From NCBI GenBank assembly GCA_900551435.1, contig URVW01000002.1, forward strand, positions 15,318 to 79,317: DNA of 64,000 bases, read 5' to 3'. The DNA comes from an uncultured Faecalibacterium sp. Its GTDB lineage: Bacteria > Bacillota > Clostridia > Oscillospirales > Ruminococcaceae. Below the pieces are notes generated by a model. That model made no database searches and was not told where the DNA came from. It worked only from the letters and a program-made list of their open reading frames with translations. Position numbers and translations under genes: made by a program. Positions 6,939 through 16,170 of this stretch are shown piece by piece. Each line of letters starts with the position of its first letter. The first letter of the stretch is position 1.

Positions 6939-8972
6939 ATGAGTATCAATTTTGAGTCTCACAAGCTCGACCGCCGCACCTTCCTGAAGGGTGCTGGCGC
7001 TGTTGGCGCTGCAAGCCTTCTGGCTGCATGCGGCGGCAGCAAGTCTGACAACGGCAGCACCGCCGCTTCCACCAGCGGCGCAGAAGCCCCCAACTCCACC
7101 GGCGCAACTCCGCTGAAGGAGTTCATCAGCTGGGAGAGCGGCAACCGCGAGCTGGAGAGCTGGAACATGCTGTACACACAGCAGGCTTCCGACGCAAACG
7201 TCATCACCAACTTGTGGGATGGTCTGCTGAGCTTCGACTGCTACGGCAAGGTCGTGCCCGCCATCGCTTCCTCTTGGGAGCACAATGAGGACTCCACCGT
7301 CTGGACCTTCAACCTGCGCGACGATGTCGATTGGGTCGATGCCAACGGCGAGGTCAAGGACCACCTGACCAGCAAGGACTTCCTCGTTGGTTTCGAGTGG
7401 GTCATGAACTCCTACAAGAACGAGGCCAACAATACCTCTATGCCCAACGATACCGTCGTGGGCGCTGCCGAGTACTACGAGCAGACCAAGGAAGCCGGCG
7501 ACGCTGCCGCTGACATGACCTATGAGGACATGCTGGCTGCCGGTGTCGGCATCGAGGCTCCGGATGACTACACGCTGGTGTTCACCTGCAAGGACCCCTG
7601 CCCGTACTTCGACACCGTTGCTGCTTACAACAGCTTCTATCCCGTTGCCCCCGCTCTGATCGACGAGCTGGGCATTGAGGGCTTCCGCGGCTGCGACAAC
7701 ACCAACATGTGGTACAACGGTCCGTACCTGATCGAGGAGTATATTCAGGGCAACACCAAGAGCTACATCCCCAACCCCAGCTACTACGACGCCGCCAACG
7801 TCAGCCGCTTTGAGCGCCTGACCATCACCATGATCTCCGACGGCTCCATCAGCCTCCAGCTGTATCAGAACCGCGAGCTGGACGAGGTCGATCTGGGCGA
7901 GAGCAGCATCACCACCATTCAGGCCGATCCTTCCAACGAATACAATCAGCAGCTGTGCGAGAAGCGCCCCAAGAAGTTCAGCTACTGCTTCATCTTCAAC
8001 TATGACAAGATGAACGCCGACGGCACGCCCGATGTGAACTGGAACAAGGCCATCGCCAACAAGGCATTCCGTCAGTGCTTCTCCAAGGGTCTGGATCTGA
8101 CCAAGTTCTACGCCCGTTACAACCCCATCAACCCGCTGAAGTGCGAGAACAACTTCTTCACCATGAGCGGCCTGTGCTACACCTCTGACGGCACGGACTA
8201 TACCTCTCTGGTCGCCAAGGAGATTGGTCTGGACGGCGAGAAGTACGACGGCAAGACCATGAAGCGTCTGCGCGCCAACAACGGCGACATCGCTGACCTG
8301 AAGAAACAGGCCATGGATGAGCTGAGCGCCATCGGCGTCACCTTCCCGGTGCACTGCTCCTATTATATCTTGGCCGGTTCCACCACGGCTCTGGACAGCG
8401 CGACCGTCCTGAAGCAGTGCTTCACCGACAGCTTCGGCGATGACTTCATCGTGCTGGACATCGAGACCTTCGTCTCCTCCACCATGAAGGAGGTCGTGGC
8501 ACCCAAGCTGCAGAGCTTCGTCCACATGGGCTGGGGCGCTGACTTCGGTGATCCCATCAACTTCCTGACCCAGATCATCGTCCACGACGACAATGCTTAC
8601 TACAGCTGCAACATGACCAACATCGAGGGCATCGTGGAGAACGGCCCCGCTGATTATCAGAAGGAGCTGGTGGATGCTTACGAGCAGTTCACCGATCTGG
8701 TCAACGAGGGCCGCGCCATCGTCAACGATACCGACGCCCGCTATGCAGCGTTCGCCAAGGCTGAGGCTTACTTCCTCGAAGAGAACCTCATCTTCCCCTC
8801 CGTCTACGACGTCACTTGGTGCTTGACCCACGCCAACGAGTACAGCAAGATCAACGCAATGTATGGTCCCTGCAACTACAAGGCTGTCAACTGGGAGACC
8901 AGCGAAGAGGCTTACACCACCGAGCAGTACGAAGAATTCGCTGCTGCCTACGATGCCGCAACGCAGGGCTGA
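6939..8972 (+). CDS. Peptide ABC transporter substrate-binding lipoprotein 1
   Basis: A 677-residue family-5 (OppA/DppA-type) solute-binding protein. The N-terminus DRRTFLKGAGAVGAAS followed by LLAACGG combines a twin-arginine motif with a lipobox Cys, so it should be exported folded and lipid-anchored. A Ser/Thr/Ala linker follows. The ATG at 6939 has GGGAGGA 8 nt upstream; the in-frame extension to 6738 contains the promoter and is rejected. It is closely related to the protein at 9423-11450 but ends in its own terminator. It may therefore be an alternative receptor for the permease encoded downstream. The ligand is inferred, not shown. Confidence 0.9.
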   Translation: MSINFESHKLDRRTFLKGAGAVGAASLLAACGGSKSDNGSTAASTSGAEAPNSTGATPLKEFISWESGNRELESWNMLYTQQASDANVITNLWDGLLSFDCYGKVVPAIASSWEHNEDSTVWTFNLRDDVDWVDANGEVKDHLTSKDFLVGFEWVMNSYKNEANNTSMPNDTVVGAAEYYEQTKEAGDAAADMTYEDMLAAGVGIEAPDDYTLVFTCKDPCPYFDTVAAYNSFYPVAPALIDELGIEGFRGCDNTNMWYNGPYLIEEYIQGNTKSYIPNPSYYDAANVSRFERLTITMISDGSISLQLYQNRELDEVDLGESSITTIQADPSNEYNQQLCEKRPKKFSYCFIFNYDKMNADGTPDVNWNKAIANKAFRQCFSKGLDLTKFYARYNPINPLKCENNFFTMSGLCYTSDGTDYTSLVAKEIGLDGEKYDGKTMKRLRANNGDIADLKKQAMDELSAIGVTFPVHCSYYILAGSTTALDSATVLKQCFTDSFGDDFIVLDIETFVSSTMKEVVAPKLQSFVHMGWGADFGDPINFLTQIIVHDDNAYYSCNMTNIEGIVENGPADYQKELVDAYEQFTDLVNEGRAIVNDTDARYAAFAKAEAYFLEENLIFPSVYDVTWCLTHANEYSKINAMYGPCNYKAVNWETSEEAYTTEQYEEFAAAYDAATQG

Positions 8973-8995
8973 TAAAAATTAAGCACTTTTCCCCG

Positions 8996-9036
8996 GAGCG
9001 GGAGCTGTTCGCAAAGCGGATGGCTCCCGCTCTTTT
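8996..9036 (+). terminator. Rho-independent terminator after binding protein 1
   Basis: Perfect 10-bp stem GAGCGGGAGC (8996-9005) / GCTCCCGCTC (9023-9032), followed by TTTT. Confidence 0.9.
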
Positions 9037-9040
9037 ATAA

Positions 9041-9206
9041 TGTAAAGCGATTCACAACTGTCCTTTTACGAAGAACAATTCCGGTTGTTTTGTTTTTCGA
9101 AGGTCCTGTTAAATTTTGCGCACTCTTCACTCTGCAAAAGCGAATAAATTTCATCATTTTTCACCCTCTATCTTTCTTTTTTGAAGAGCTTCCTCTCCGC
9201 GCTCCA
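9041..9206. other. Intergenic stretch without recognised features
   Basis: AT-rich sequence between the terminator of binding protein 1 and the promoter of binding protein 2. The open frame crossing it has no start signal. Nothing recognisable is seen. Confidence 0.5.
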
Positions 9207-9235
9207 TTGACAGCTTATTCTTTTAATGATATAAT
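9207..9235 (+). promoter_or_regulatory. Perfect-consensus promoter of the peptide transporter operon
   Basis: TTGACA (9207-9212), a 17-nt spacer and TATAAT (9230-9235). Transcription should begin near 9242, giving a leader of about 180 nt before the ATG at 9423. Confidence 0.92.
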
Positions 9236-9252
9236 AATCAGCGTGTTAAGGT

Positions 9253-9345
9253 TTTGCGGGAGGAGCACAGGCACAGACAGAGGGGTCTGTATCTGCGCTC
9301 TTTTGTATTCCCTGGCAGTACAGAGAGCTTCAAAACTCCCGCAAA
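9253..9345 (+). promoter_or_regulatory. Structured leader RNA with terminator-like hairpin
   Basis: TTTGCGGGAG (9253-9262) pairs perfectly over 10 bp with CTCCCGCAAA (9336-9345). Stacked inside it is a 16-position hairpin, 9263-9278 with 9285-9300, with 14 pairs and 2 mismatches, followed directly by TTTTG. CTCCCGCAAAGGAG (9336-9349) can also form a small local hairpin, so alternative folds are possible. I match it to no known riboswitch. It lies wholly in the predicted transcript of the peptide transporter operon and could act as an attenuator. Confidence 0.6.
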
Positions 9346-9422
9346 GGAGTGGGAAAACAAGCAGGACACCGCGCCCTGCACCATGCACCGAAGCACGGAA
9401 ATTATTTAGGGAGGATAACACA

Positions 9423-11450
9423 ATGAACATCAATCACGAGTCTCATGCAATCAGCCGCCGCAGCTTTCTGAAGGCTTCCGGCGTTGTTGGTGCCGCCGGC
9501 ATCCTGGCAGCCTGTGGCGGCAGTTCCAGCAGCTCCACCGCTGCTTCCTCTGGCGCAACCAGCGCCCCCAACACCACCGGCGCTGCCCCGCTGAAGGAGT
9601 TCATCTCTTGGGAGAGCACCAACCGTGAGCTGGAGAGCTGGAACATGCTGTACAGCCAGATGGCTTCCGACATGAACGTCGTCACCAACCTGTGGGAAGG
9701 TCTGCTGAGCTTTGACTGCTACGGCAAGGCTGCGCCCTCCGTGGCAAAGGAGTGGAGCCACAACGACGACTCCTCCGTCTGGACCTTCAACCTGCGCGAC
9801 GATGTGGATTGGGTGGACGTCAACGGCGAGGTCAAGGCTCACCTGACCAGCAAGGACTTCCTCGTGGGTCTGGAGTGGGTGCTGAACGCTGCCAAGAATC
9901 AGGCCAACAACACCTCCATGCCCAGCGAGACTCTGGTGGGCGCTGCTGACTACTACCAGAAGACCAGCGACATGGGCGACGCTGCTGCCGACCTGACCTA
10001 CGAGGATATGCTGGCTGCCGGTGTGGGCGTCGAGGCTCCCGATGATTACACCCTCGTCTTCACCTGCAAGGATCCCTGCCCGTATTTCGATACCGTGGCT
10101 GCTTACACCAGCTTCTACCCCGTCTCTGAGGACCTGATCACCGAGCTGGGCATCGAGGGCTTCCGTGCCTGCGACTACACCAACATGTGGTACAACGGCC
10201 CGTATGTGGTGGAGGAGTTCATCAGCCAGAACACCAAGAGCTACATCCCCAACCCCAACTACTTTGGTGCAAACGATGTGTCCCGCTTCGACCGCTTCAC
10301 CGTCACCATGATCAGCGACGGCACCGTTACCTTCCAGCTGTACCAGAACCGTGAGCTGGACGAGATGGATGTGGGCGAGAGCACCCTGACCACCATTCAG
10401 GCCGATCCCAACAGCGAGTACAACGATCAGCTGTGCGAGAAGCGCCCCAAGAAGTACAGCTATCAGATGCACTTCAACTACCAGAAGAACAACGAGGACG
10501 GCACCCCCGACGACAACTGGAACAAGGCTATCGCCAACACCTCCTTCCGTCAGTGCTTCTACAAGGGCCTTGAGCTGACCAACTGGTATGCCCGCACCAA
10601 CAAGATCAACCCCCTGAAGTGCGAGAACGACTGCTACACCATGCCGGGCGTCTGCTACAACACCAAGGGTCAGGAGTACACCACTCTGGTCGCCAAGGAG
10701 ATGGGCTTTGACGGCGAGTCTTACGACGGCAAGACTATGATCCGTCTGCGCGCCAACAACGGCGACATCGCGGACCTGAAGAAGCAGGCCATGGACGAGC
10801 TGAGCGCCTTCGGCGTCACCTTCCCCGTCCACGCTGCTTACTACATCATCGCCGGCAACTCCACCGCTCTGGACAGCGCAACCGTGCTGAAGCAGTGCTT
10901 CACCGACAGCTTCGGCGATGACTTCATCGTGCTGGACATCAAGACCTACGTTTCTTCCATCACGCAGGAAGTCCGCAACCCGCAGCTGCAGAGCTTCGTC
11001 ATCAACGGCTGGGGCGCTGACTTCGGCGACCCCATCAACTTCGTTGGTCAGGAGACCCTGCACGACGACAACGCTTACTACAGCTGGTACTACTCCAACA
11101 TCGCCAAGGTCGTCGAGGCCGGCGCTGCTGACTGGCAGAAGGATCTGGTCGCTGCTTACGAGGAGTTCACCGATCTGGTCAACACCGCAAAGGCCATCGT
11201 CACCGATATCGATGCACGTTACGACGCCTTCGCAAAGGCTGAGGCCTGCATGCTGAACAACGTTCTGGTCTGCCCCTGCTACTTCGATGTGGCTTGGACT
11301 CTGACCCACGCCAACGAGTACAGCAAGATCAACGCAATGTATGGTCCCTGCAACTACAAGGCTGTCAACTGGGAGACCAGCGAAGAGGCTTACACCACCG
11401 AGCAGTACGAGGAGTTCGCTGCTGCATTCGATGCTGCAACCAAGGCCTAA
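9423..11450 (+). CDS. Peptide ABC transporter substrate-binding lipoprotein 2
   Basis: A 675-residue family-5 solute-binding protein with a twin-arginine SRRSFLK motif and lipobox ILAACGG. A Ser-rich linker then leads into the binding domain (PLKEFISWES onward, shared with binding protein 1). The ATG at 9423 is preceded by GGGAGG; the longer open frame to 9090 spans the promoter and leader and is rejected. It heads the permease/ATPase operon (44 nt to the first permease) and is thus the main receptor. Its 3' end has 109 nt identical to binding protein 1 (11302-11410 versus 8824-8932), which suggests gene conversion. Confidence 0.92.
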   Translation: MNINHESHAISRRSFLKASGVVGAAGILAACGGSSSSSTAASSGATSAPNTTGAAPLKEFISWESTNRELESWNMLYSQMASDMNVVTNLWEGLLSFDCYGKAAPSVAKEWSHNDDSSVWTFNLRDDVDWVDVNGEVKAHLTSKDFLVGLEWVLNAAKNQANNTSMPSETLVGAADYYQKTSDMGDAAADLTYEDMLAAGVGVEAPDDYTLVFTCKDPCPYFDTVAAYTSFYPVSEDLITELGIEGFRACDYTNMWYNGPYVVEEFISQNTKSYIPNPNYFGANDVSRFDRFTVTMISDGTVTFQLYQNRELDEMDVGESTLTTIQADPNSEYNDQLCEKRPKKYSYQMHFNYQKNNEDGTPDDNWNKAIANTSFRQCFYKGLELTNWYARTNKINPLKCENDCYTMPGVCYNTKGQEYTTLVAKEMGFDGESYDGKTMIRLRANNGDIADLKKQAMDELSAFGVTFPVHAAYYIIAGNSTALDSATVLKQCFTDSFGDDFIVLDIKTYVSSITQEVRNPQLQSFVINGWGADFGDPINFVGQETLHDDNAYYSWYYSNIAKVVEAGAADWQKDLVAAYEEFTDLVNTAKAIVTDIDARYDAFAKAEACMLNNVLVCPCYFDVAWTLTHANEYSKINAMYGPCNYKAVNWETSEEAYTTEQYEEFAAAFDAATKA

Positions 11451-11493
11451 GTTTTCCACCGCACCCCAAAATAAAAGTTAAAGGTTCGATAAC

Positions 11494-12444
11494 ATGTTAA
11501 AATACACGGTTAAGCGGCTGCTCCAGTCGCTTGTCACAATCTTTTTGATCGCAACAGCCGTCTTTTTGATGATGCGCTGTCTGCCGACGGACTACTACTT
11601 CACTGAGGAACAGCTCATGAAGTTCACCGATCAGCAGAAGACCGCCGCTCTGGAAGCGGCCGGCCTGACCGACCCCATCCCCACCCAGCTGATCAAGTTC
11701 TACAACGATCTGCTGCATCTGGACTTCGGCACTTCCCGCCGTATCCAGAACGGTGCATCGGTGGTCAAGGTCATCGGCAAAAAGTTCGGTGTCTCGATGC
11801 GTCTGGGCCTCACGGCGTCCGCCATCTCTCTGGTGCTGGGCGTTCTGATGGGCATCCTTCAGGCGGCATTCAAGGACAAGGTATTTGACTGGATCGGCAC
11901 GGCTTACACCGTGTTCGTCAATGCGGTCCCCTCGCTGGTGTCCTATTCTCTGGTGCTGGTGCTCGGCTCCAAGTATCTGGGTTTCCCCACGCTGTACTCC
12001 ACCCGTAATGTGGGCCCGTCCAGCGTGCTGCCCATCACCTGCTTGTCGCTGGCTTCCATCGCGGGCTATGCCCTGTGGACCCGCCGCTACATGGTCGATG
12101 AGCTGACCCGCGATTATATCAAGCTGGCCCGCGTCAAGGGCCTCAGCTCCCGCGAGATCATGTTCAAGCATGTTCTGCGCAACGCCATGGTCCCCATGGT
12201 GCAGTATATTCCCCAGTCCATCCTGCTGACGGTCGGCGGCTCTCTGCTGATGGAGCGGTTCTTCTCCGTTCCCGGCATGGGCCCCCTGCTGACCGATGCC
12301 ATCCAGCGCTATGACCTGAATGTCGTTCAGACTCTGGTCATCCTCTACGCTGTGCTGGGCATCGTGGGCGTTTTTCTGGGCGATGTGCTGATGATGGTCG
12401 TTGACCCCCGTATCACTCTGACCGGAAAGGAGGAAGCACGCTGA
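11494..12444 (+). CDS. Peptide ABC transporter permease, OppB/DppB type
   Basis: A 316-residue inner-membrane permease. The N-terminal helix (LLQSLVTIFLIATAVFLMMR) and about five further helices fit the family. The EAA loop that docks on the ATPase is seen as RDYIKLARVKGLSSREIMFKH (about residues 207-227). A periplasmic-side loop lies after the first helix. Its stop overlaps the start of the next permease (TGATG), so expression is coupled. The Shine-Dalgarno is modest (AAAGG). Confidence 0.93.
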   Translation: MLKYTVKRLLQSLVTIFLIATAVFLMMRCLPTDYYFTEEQLMKFTDQQKTAALEAAGLTDPIPTQLIKFYNDLLHLDFGTSRRIQNGASVVKVIGKKFGVSMRLGLTASAISLVLGVLMGILQAAFKDKVFDWIGTAYTVFVNAVPSLVSYSLVLVLGSKYLGFPTLYSTRNVGPSSVLPITCLSLASIAGYALWTRRYMVDELTRDYIKLARVKGLSSREIMFKHVLRNAMVPMVQYIPQSILLTVGGSLLMERFFSVPGMGPLLTDAIQRYDLNVVQTLVILYAVLGIVGVFLGDVLMMVVDPRITLTGKEEAR

Positions 12445-13385
12445 TGGCTAAGGCATCTGACTTCGAAGGCAAGAAGCAGGAAGATCTCTTCTACTTCGTG
12501 GAATATTCTCCGGAAGAAGCCGAGCGCATCGGCTACTCCAACTATTCTTATTGGGGTTCTGTCATCCAGAACTTCCTCAAGCAGAAGGTCGCAGTGTTCT
12601 GCCTGTTCCTGTTCCTTGCGCTGACGGTCTTCTCGTTCATCGCACTGGCGATCGGCAAATACGACTACACCAGCTTGATTTCTGACTCGAGCAAAGCTTT
12701 CATCCGCCCGAACAGCGAATACTGGTTCGGTACTGACAACCTCGGCCGTGACTACTGGTGTCAGGTGTGGTACGCCACGCAGATCTCCATCCGTCTGGCT
12801 CTGGTCGTCGCCGTTGGCGAGAGCATCGTCGGCGTCATCTTTGGCCTGATTTGGGGCTATGTCCGCAGCTTGGACCGCTTCTTCACGGAGCTGTACAATC
12901 TGATCGACAACGTGCCGTATATCATTTATATGACCCTGATCGCCCTGATGGTCGGTCAGAGCTTCTGGATCATGGCCATCTCGATGATCGCCATCAACTG
13001 GCTGTCCATGGCTCGTCGTGTCCGCAACATGGTGTTCATGTTCCGTGACCGCGAGTACAACCTCGCGTCCCGCTGCCTGGGCACTCCGCTGTGGCGCGTT
13101 CTGACCAAGAACATCCTGCCGTACCTCGTTTCCGTCATCATCCTGCGCATGGCACTGTCCATCCCCGGCACCATCAATCTGGAGTCTACGCTGTCCTACC
13201 TCGGCCTCGGCCTTGGCATCGACACCCCGTCTCTGGGTCTGATTCTGAGCAAGGTGCGCGGTTTCTTCCTCGATTACCCGTACCTGCTGGTCTTCCCCGC
13301 ATCCATCGTGTCCATCATTTCGATCTCGTTCTACATCATGGGCAACGCTTTGTCGGATGCGGCAGACCCGCGCAACCACGTTTGA
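12444..13385 (+). CDS. Peptide ABC transporter permease, OppC/DppC type
   Basis: A 313-residue permease paired with the preceding OppB-type protein. It has a long cytoplasmic N-terminus, a first helix at about residues 50-70, and the signature FGTDNLGRDYWCQVWYA typical of OppC (about 94-110). The EAA loop is REYNLASRCLGTPLWRVLTKN. Its ATG overlaps the preceding stop codon. It forms the heterodimeric membrane channel for peptide uptake. Confidence 0.93.
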   Translation: MAKASDFEGKKQEDLFYFVEYSPEEAERIGYSNYSYWGSVIQNFLKQKVAVFCLFLFLALTVFSFIALAIGKYDYTSLISDSSKAFIRPNSEYWFGTDNLGRDYWCQVWYATQISIRLALVVAVGESIVGVIFGLIWGYVRSLDRFFTELYNLIDNVPYIIYMTLIALMVGQSFWIMAISMIAINWLSMARRVRNMVFMFRDREYNLASRCLGTPLWRVLTKNILPYLVSVIILRMALSIPGTINLESTLSYLGLGLGIDTPSLGLILSKVRGFFLDYPYLLVFPASIVSIISISFYIMGNALSDAADPRNHV

Positions 13386-13407
13386 TAGATTGGAGAGAGA
13401 GACGTAA

Positions 13408-14463
13408 ATGGATAGACAACCGATTATCTCTGCCAAAGACGTGGAGATCAATTTCAGCCTGCGCGGCCGGACTTTGAAAGCCATCCGCAAGTGCTCGCTG
13501 GACCTGTACGAGGGCGAAACGCTCGCCATCGTCGGTGAGTCCGGTTCGGGCAAATCCGTATTCACCAAGACCTTCGTCGGTATGCTGGACACCAACGGCA
13601 AGATCGTTGGCGGCTCCATCATGTATGAAGGCCGCGATATGACCAAGTTCACCGAGAAGGATTGGCTTGGCGTCCGCGGTAAGAAGATCGCAATGGTCAT
13701 GCAGGACCCGATGACCAGCCTGAACCCGCTGAAGAAGATCGGCAAACAGATTCAGGAGAGCATCGAGCACCATCAGGGTCTCAAGGGCGAAGAAGCCAAA
13801 AAGGCCGCCATTGAGATGCTGGGCAAGGTCGGCATCCCCGACCCTGAGCGCCGTTACGACCAGTACCCCCACGAGTTCTCCGGCGGTATGCGTCAGCGTG
13901 TCGTCATCGCCATTGCAGCGGCCTGCCGTCCGCAGATCCTGATCTGCGACGAGCCGACCACCGCTCTGGATGTGACCATTCAGGCGCAGATCCTGCAGCT
14001 GATCCGTGACCTGCAGAAAGAGCTGGGCATGTCGGTCATCTACATCACCCACGACCTCGGCGTTGTGGCGAATGTTGCAGACCGCGTGGCCGTTATGTAT
14101 GCGGGCCAGATCGTGGAATACGGCACGGTCGAAGAGATCTTCTACGATGCATGGCATCCCTACACTTGGGCGCTGCTTCAGGCTCTGCCCCAGCTGGGCA
14201 CGAAGGGCGAGAGCCTTCCCACCGTGGACGGCACTCCCCCGAACCTGTTCAACGAGATCAAGGGCGATGCCTTTGCACCCCGCAACAAACATGCGCTGGC
14301 CATCGACTTCGTGGCAGAACCTCCGTTCTTCCAGGTGTCTGAGACCCACGCAGCCAAGACTTGGTATCTGGACCCGCGCGCGCCCAAGGTCGAGCGTCCG
14401 CACTCCATCCAGAACCTGCGTGAGAAAATGGGAAAGATGGGAGGTTCCAACTTAAATGGCTGA
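13408..14463 (+). CDS. Peptide ABC transporter ATPase, OppD/DppD type
   Basis: A 351-residue ATPase with Walker A GESGSGKS (about 46-53), a Q-loop, signature FSGGMRQRV, Walker [13 protein letters not shown] and switch His in THDLGVV. The C-terminal extension with [15 protein letters not shown] is the oligopeptide-ABC C-terminal domain. An in-frame ATG near 13408 is preceded by GGAGAGAGAG. It overlaps the next ATPase gene by 8 nt. It energises transport at the cytoplasmic face. Confidence 0.94.
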   Translation: MDRQPIISAKDVEINFSLRGRTLKAIRKCSLDLYEGETLAIVGESGSGKSVFTKTFVGMLDTNGKIVGGSIMYEGRDMTKFTEKDWLGVRGKKIAMVMQDPMTSLNPLKKIGKQIQESIEHHQGLKGEEAKKAAIEMLGKVGIPDPERRYDQYPHEFSGGMRQRVVIAIAAACRPQILICDEPTTALDVTIQAQILQLIRDLQKELGMSVIYITHDLGVVANVADRVAVMYAGQIVEYGTVEEIFYDAWHPYTWALLQALPQLGTKGESLPTVDGTPPNLFNEIKGDAFAPRNKHALAIDFVAEPPFFQVSETHAAKTWYLDPRAPKVERPHSIQNLREKMGKMGGSNLNG

Positions 14464-15397
14464 ACGTGAAAAGCTGATTGAGCTGAAAGACCTTCAGATC
14501 ACCTTTGGCTCCGGCAAAAAGAAATTCGTCGCGGTGGACCATGTCAACTTCGACATCTACAAGGGCGAGACCTTCTCGCTGGTCGGCGAGTCCGGCTCCG
14601 GCAAGACCACCATTGGCCGTGCCATCTGCCGCATCAACCCGACTTCCAGCGGCGACATCTTCTTCAAAGGTCAGAAGATCAACGGCCGTATCTCCAAGGA
14701 ACTGGACAAAGAGGTCATCCGTAAAATTCAGATGATCTTCCAGGACCCCATGGCCTCTCTGAACGAGCGTGCCAAGGTCGAGTATATCGTGGCGGAAGGT
14801 CTGCTGAACCATCACCTCTACAAAGATCAGGATGACCTGCACAACAAGGTCATGGATGCTCTGCATGAGGTCGGTCTTCTGCCGGAGTTCGCTTCCCGCT
14901 TCCCGCACGAGTTCTCGGGTGGCCAGCGCCAGCGTATCGGCATCGCCCGTGCTCTGGTCATGCAGCCGGAGTTCATCGTGGCTGACGAGCCGATCTCGGC
15001 TCTGGACGTCTCCATCCGTGCACAGGTCCTGAACCTGCTGAACGAGATGAAAAAGACCCGCGGCCTGACCTATCTGTTCATTGCGCATGACCTGTCGGTC
15101 GTCCGGTTCATTTCGGACCGCATCGCCGTCATCAGCAAGGGCCGTATCGTGGAGCTGGCCGAGGCGGAGGAGCTGTTCCTCCATCCGCTGCATCCCTACA
15201 CCAAAGCCCTGCTGAGCGCAGTTCCCATCCCCGACCCCGCTCTGGAGAAGAACAAGAAGCTGCTTGTTTATGATCCGTCCATCCACGACTACAGCGTGGA
15301 TAAGCCGGTCTGGGAAGAGATCGCCAATGGACACTTCGTCTACGGCAACCAGCGCGAGCTGGAAGGCTATCGCAAAGAATACGAGAGCCAGATGTAA
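14456..15397 (+). CDS. Peptide ABC transporter ATPase, OppF/DppF type
   Basis: A 313-residue partner ATPase with Walker [10 protein letters not shown] (about 41-49), signature [15 protein letters not shown], Walker [13 protein letters not shown], switch His in AHDLSVV and the C-terminal [16 protein letters not shown] motif. It is the last gene of the operon, followed by a strong hairpin terminator. With the OppD-type protein it forms the ATPase heterodimer of the importer. Confidence 0.94.
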   Translation: MAEREKLIELKDLQITFGSGKKKFVAVDHVNFDIYKGETFSLVGESGSGKTTIGRAICRINPTSSGDIFFKGQKINGRISKELDKEVIRKIQMIFQDPMASLNERAKVEYIVAEGLLNHHLYKDQDDLHNKVMDALHEVGLLPEFASRFPHEFSGGQRQRIGIARALVMQPEFIVADEPISALDVSIRAQVLNLLNEMKKTRGLTYLFIAHDLSVVRFISDRIAVISKGRIVELAEAEELFLHPLHPYTKALLSAVPIPDPALEKNKKLLVYDPSIHDYSVDKPVWEEIANGHFVYGNQRELEGYRKEYESQM

Positions 15398-15420
15398 CCT
15401 GAACCGCTTTCCGGTATTTT

Positions 15421-15473
15421 AACACAAATGCCCCGCCGCATGGGATGGATGTCCCTGCGGCGGGGTTTTGTGT
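15421..15473. terminator. Terminator of the peptide transporter operon
   Basis: Stem CCCCGCCGCA (15431-15440) / TGCGGCGGGG (15456-15465), followed by TTTTG. Flanking AACACAAA and TTTGTGTT can extend the stem. Confidence 0.92.
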
Positions 15474-15526
15474 TGTCCGGATTTCCTCTGGCACGTAGAT
15501 TTTTCAAAAAACTTGAAAAATTATGC

Positions 15527-15555
15527 TTGACAGATGTATCGGAATATGTTAAAAT
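15527..15555 (+). promoter_or_regulatory. Upstream promoter of the 119-residue gene
   Basis: TTGACA (15527-15532), 17-nt spacer, TAAAAT (15550-15555) with a TG extended -10 one base upstream. Confidence 0.75.
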
Positions 15556-15578
15556 TTATATTGGGATTTTAGAATCAC

Positions 15579-15607
15579 TTGACTTCTGCAAAAAACTGTG
15601 TTATAAT
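15579..15607 (+). promoter_or_regulatory. Proximal promoter of the 119-residue gene
   Basis: TTGACT (15579-15584), 17-nt spacer, TATAAT (15602-15607), again with TG extended -10. It lies 52 bp downstream of the first promoter. Confidence 0.82.
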
Positions 15608-15665
15608 CACCTCACACAGAGATTCCGGACTCTCTTTTATCTGTTAAATTTTTTGAGGTGATTAC

Positions 15666-16025
15666 ATGAATTCTTCAACTCCTTCCGACTTTTCCCATTG
15701 CTATGCTATCACCATTGAGCACACGATGGCGCGTGTGTTTGGTTGCTCCCATACAGGGGAAAACGACCTTCTTGAACACGTTGGCGGCCTTGTCGATGCC
15801 TCTACGGTCTCCGCATCGCCTTACTATGCCATGGTCGCTACGTTGATGTATCTGTACGCAACGGCTTCCCCTGCCAAGCAGGAGAGAATCTGCAAGTTCA
15901 TCAATACTTATTCTTATCTTGAAAATCAGTCGCTCGAGGATATTCTACGCGCTTCCAAGGGAGAAAAGACTTACGAAAAGCTCGAAGGCGCTTTTAACGC
16001 TTTGTGCGGCTCTTCTGAAGTTTGA
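15666..16025 (+). CDS. Hypothetical small cytosolic protein (119 aa)
   Basis: I recognise no domain. The sequence looks globular and helical, has no signal or membrane segment, and carries three Cys (CYAITIEH, GCSH, LCGS). The ATG at 15666 follows GAGGTGATTAC (GAGGTG, 5-6 nt spacing). It is monocistronic, with two tandem extended -10 promoters before it and a bidirectional terminator after it, so it is probably expressed strongly. Codon use is less GC-rich than its neighbours. Confidence 0.7.
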   Translation: MNSSTPSDFSHCYAITIEHTMARVFGCSHTGENDLLEHVGGLVDASTVSASPYYAMVATLMYLYATASPAKQERICKFINTYSYLENQSLEDILRASKGEKTYEKLEGAFNALCGSSEV

Positions 16026-16041
16026 CATCTATAAAAACAAC

Positions 16042-16084
16042 AACCGCCCCGCAGAACCTTCTCAGAAGGCCCTGCGGGGCGGTT
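16042..16084. terminator. Bidirectional terminator between the 119-aa gene and gpmI
   Basis: Perfect 13-bp stem AACCGCCCCGCAG (16042-16054) / CTGCGGGGCGGTT (16072-16084) between convergent genes. Confidence 0.85.
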
Positions 16085-16170
16085 TGCGTTATTTTATACC
16101 CTCGTTACAGAAGGATGGTGTCTCTCCCCTATCCGGGGCTTTGAAAGCGTTTCTCCTGCCTGTGAGCGGA

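Noticed and set aside
6852..11459. Long antisense frames opposite both peptide-binding protein genes
   Set aside because: Same shadow effect; the plus-strand frames have clear signals, motifs and operon context.
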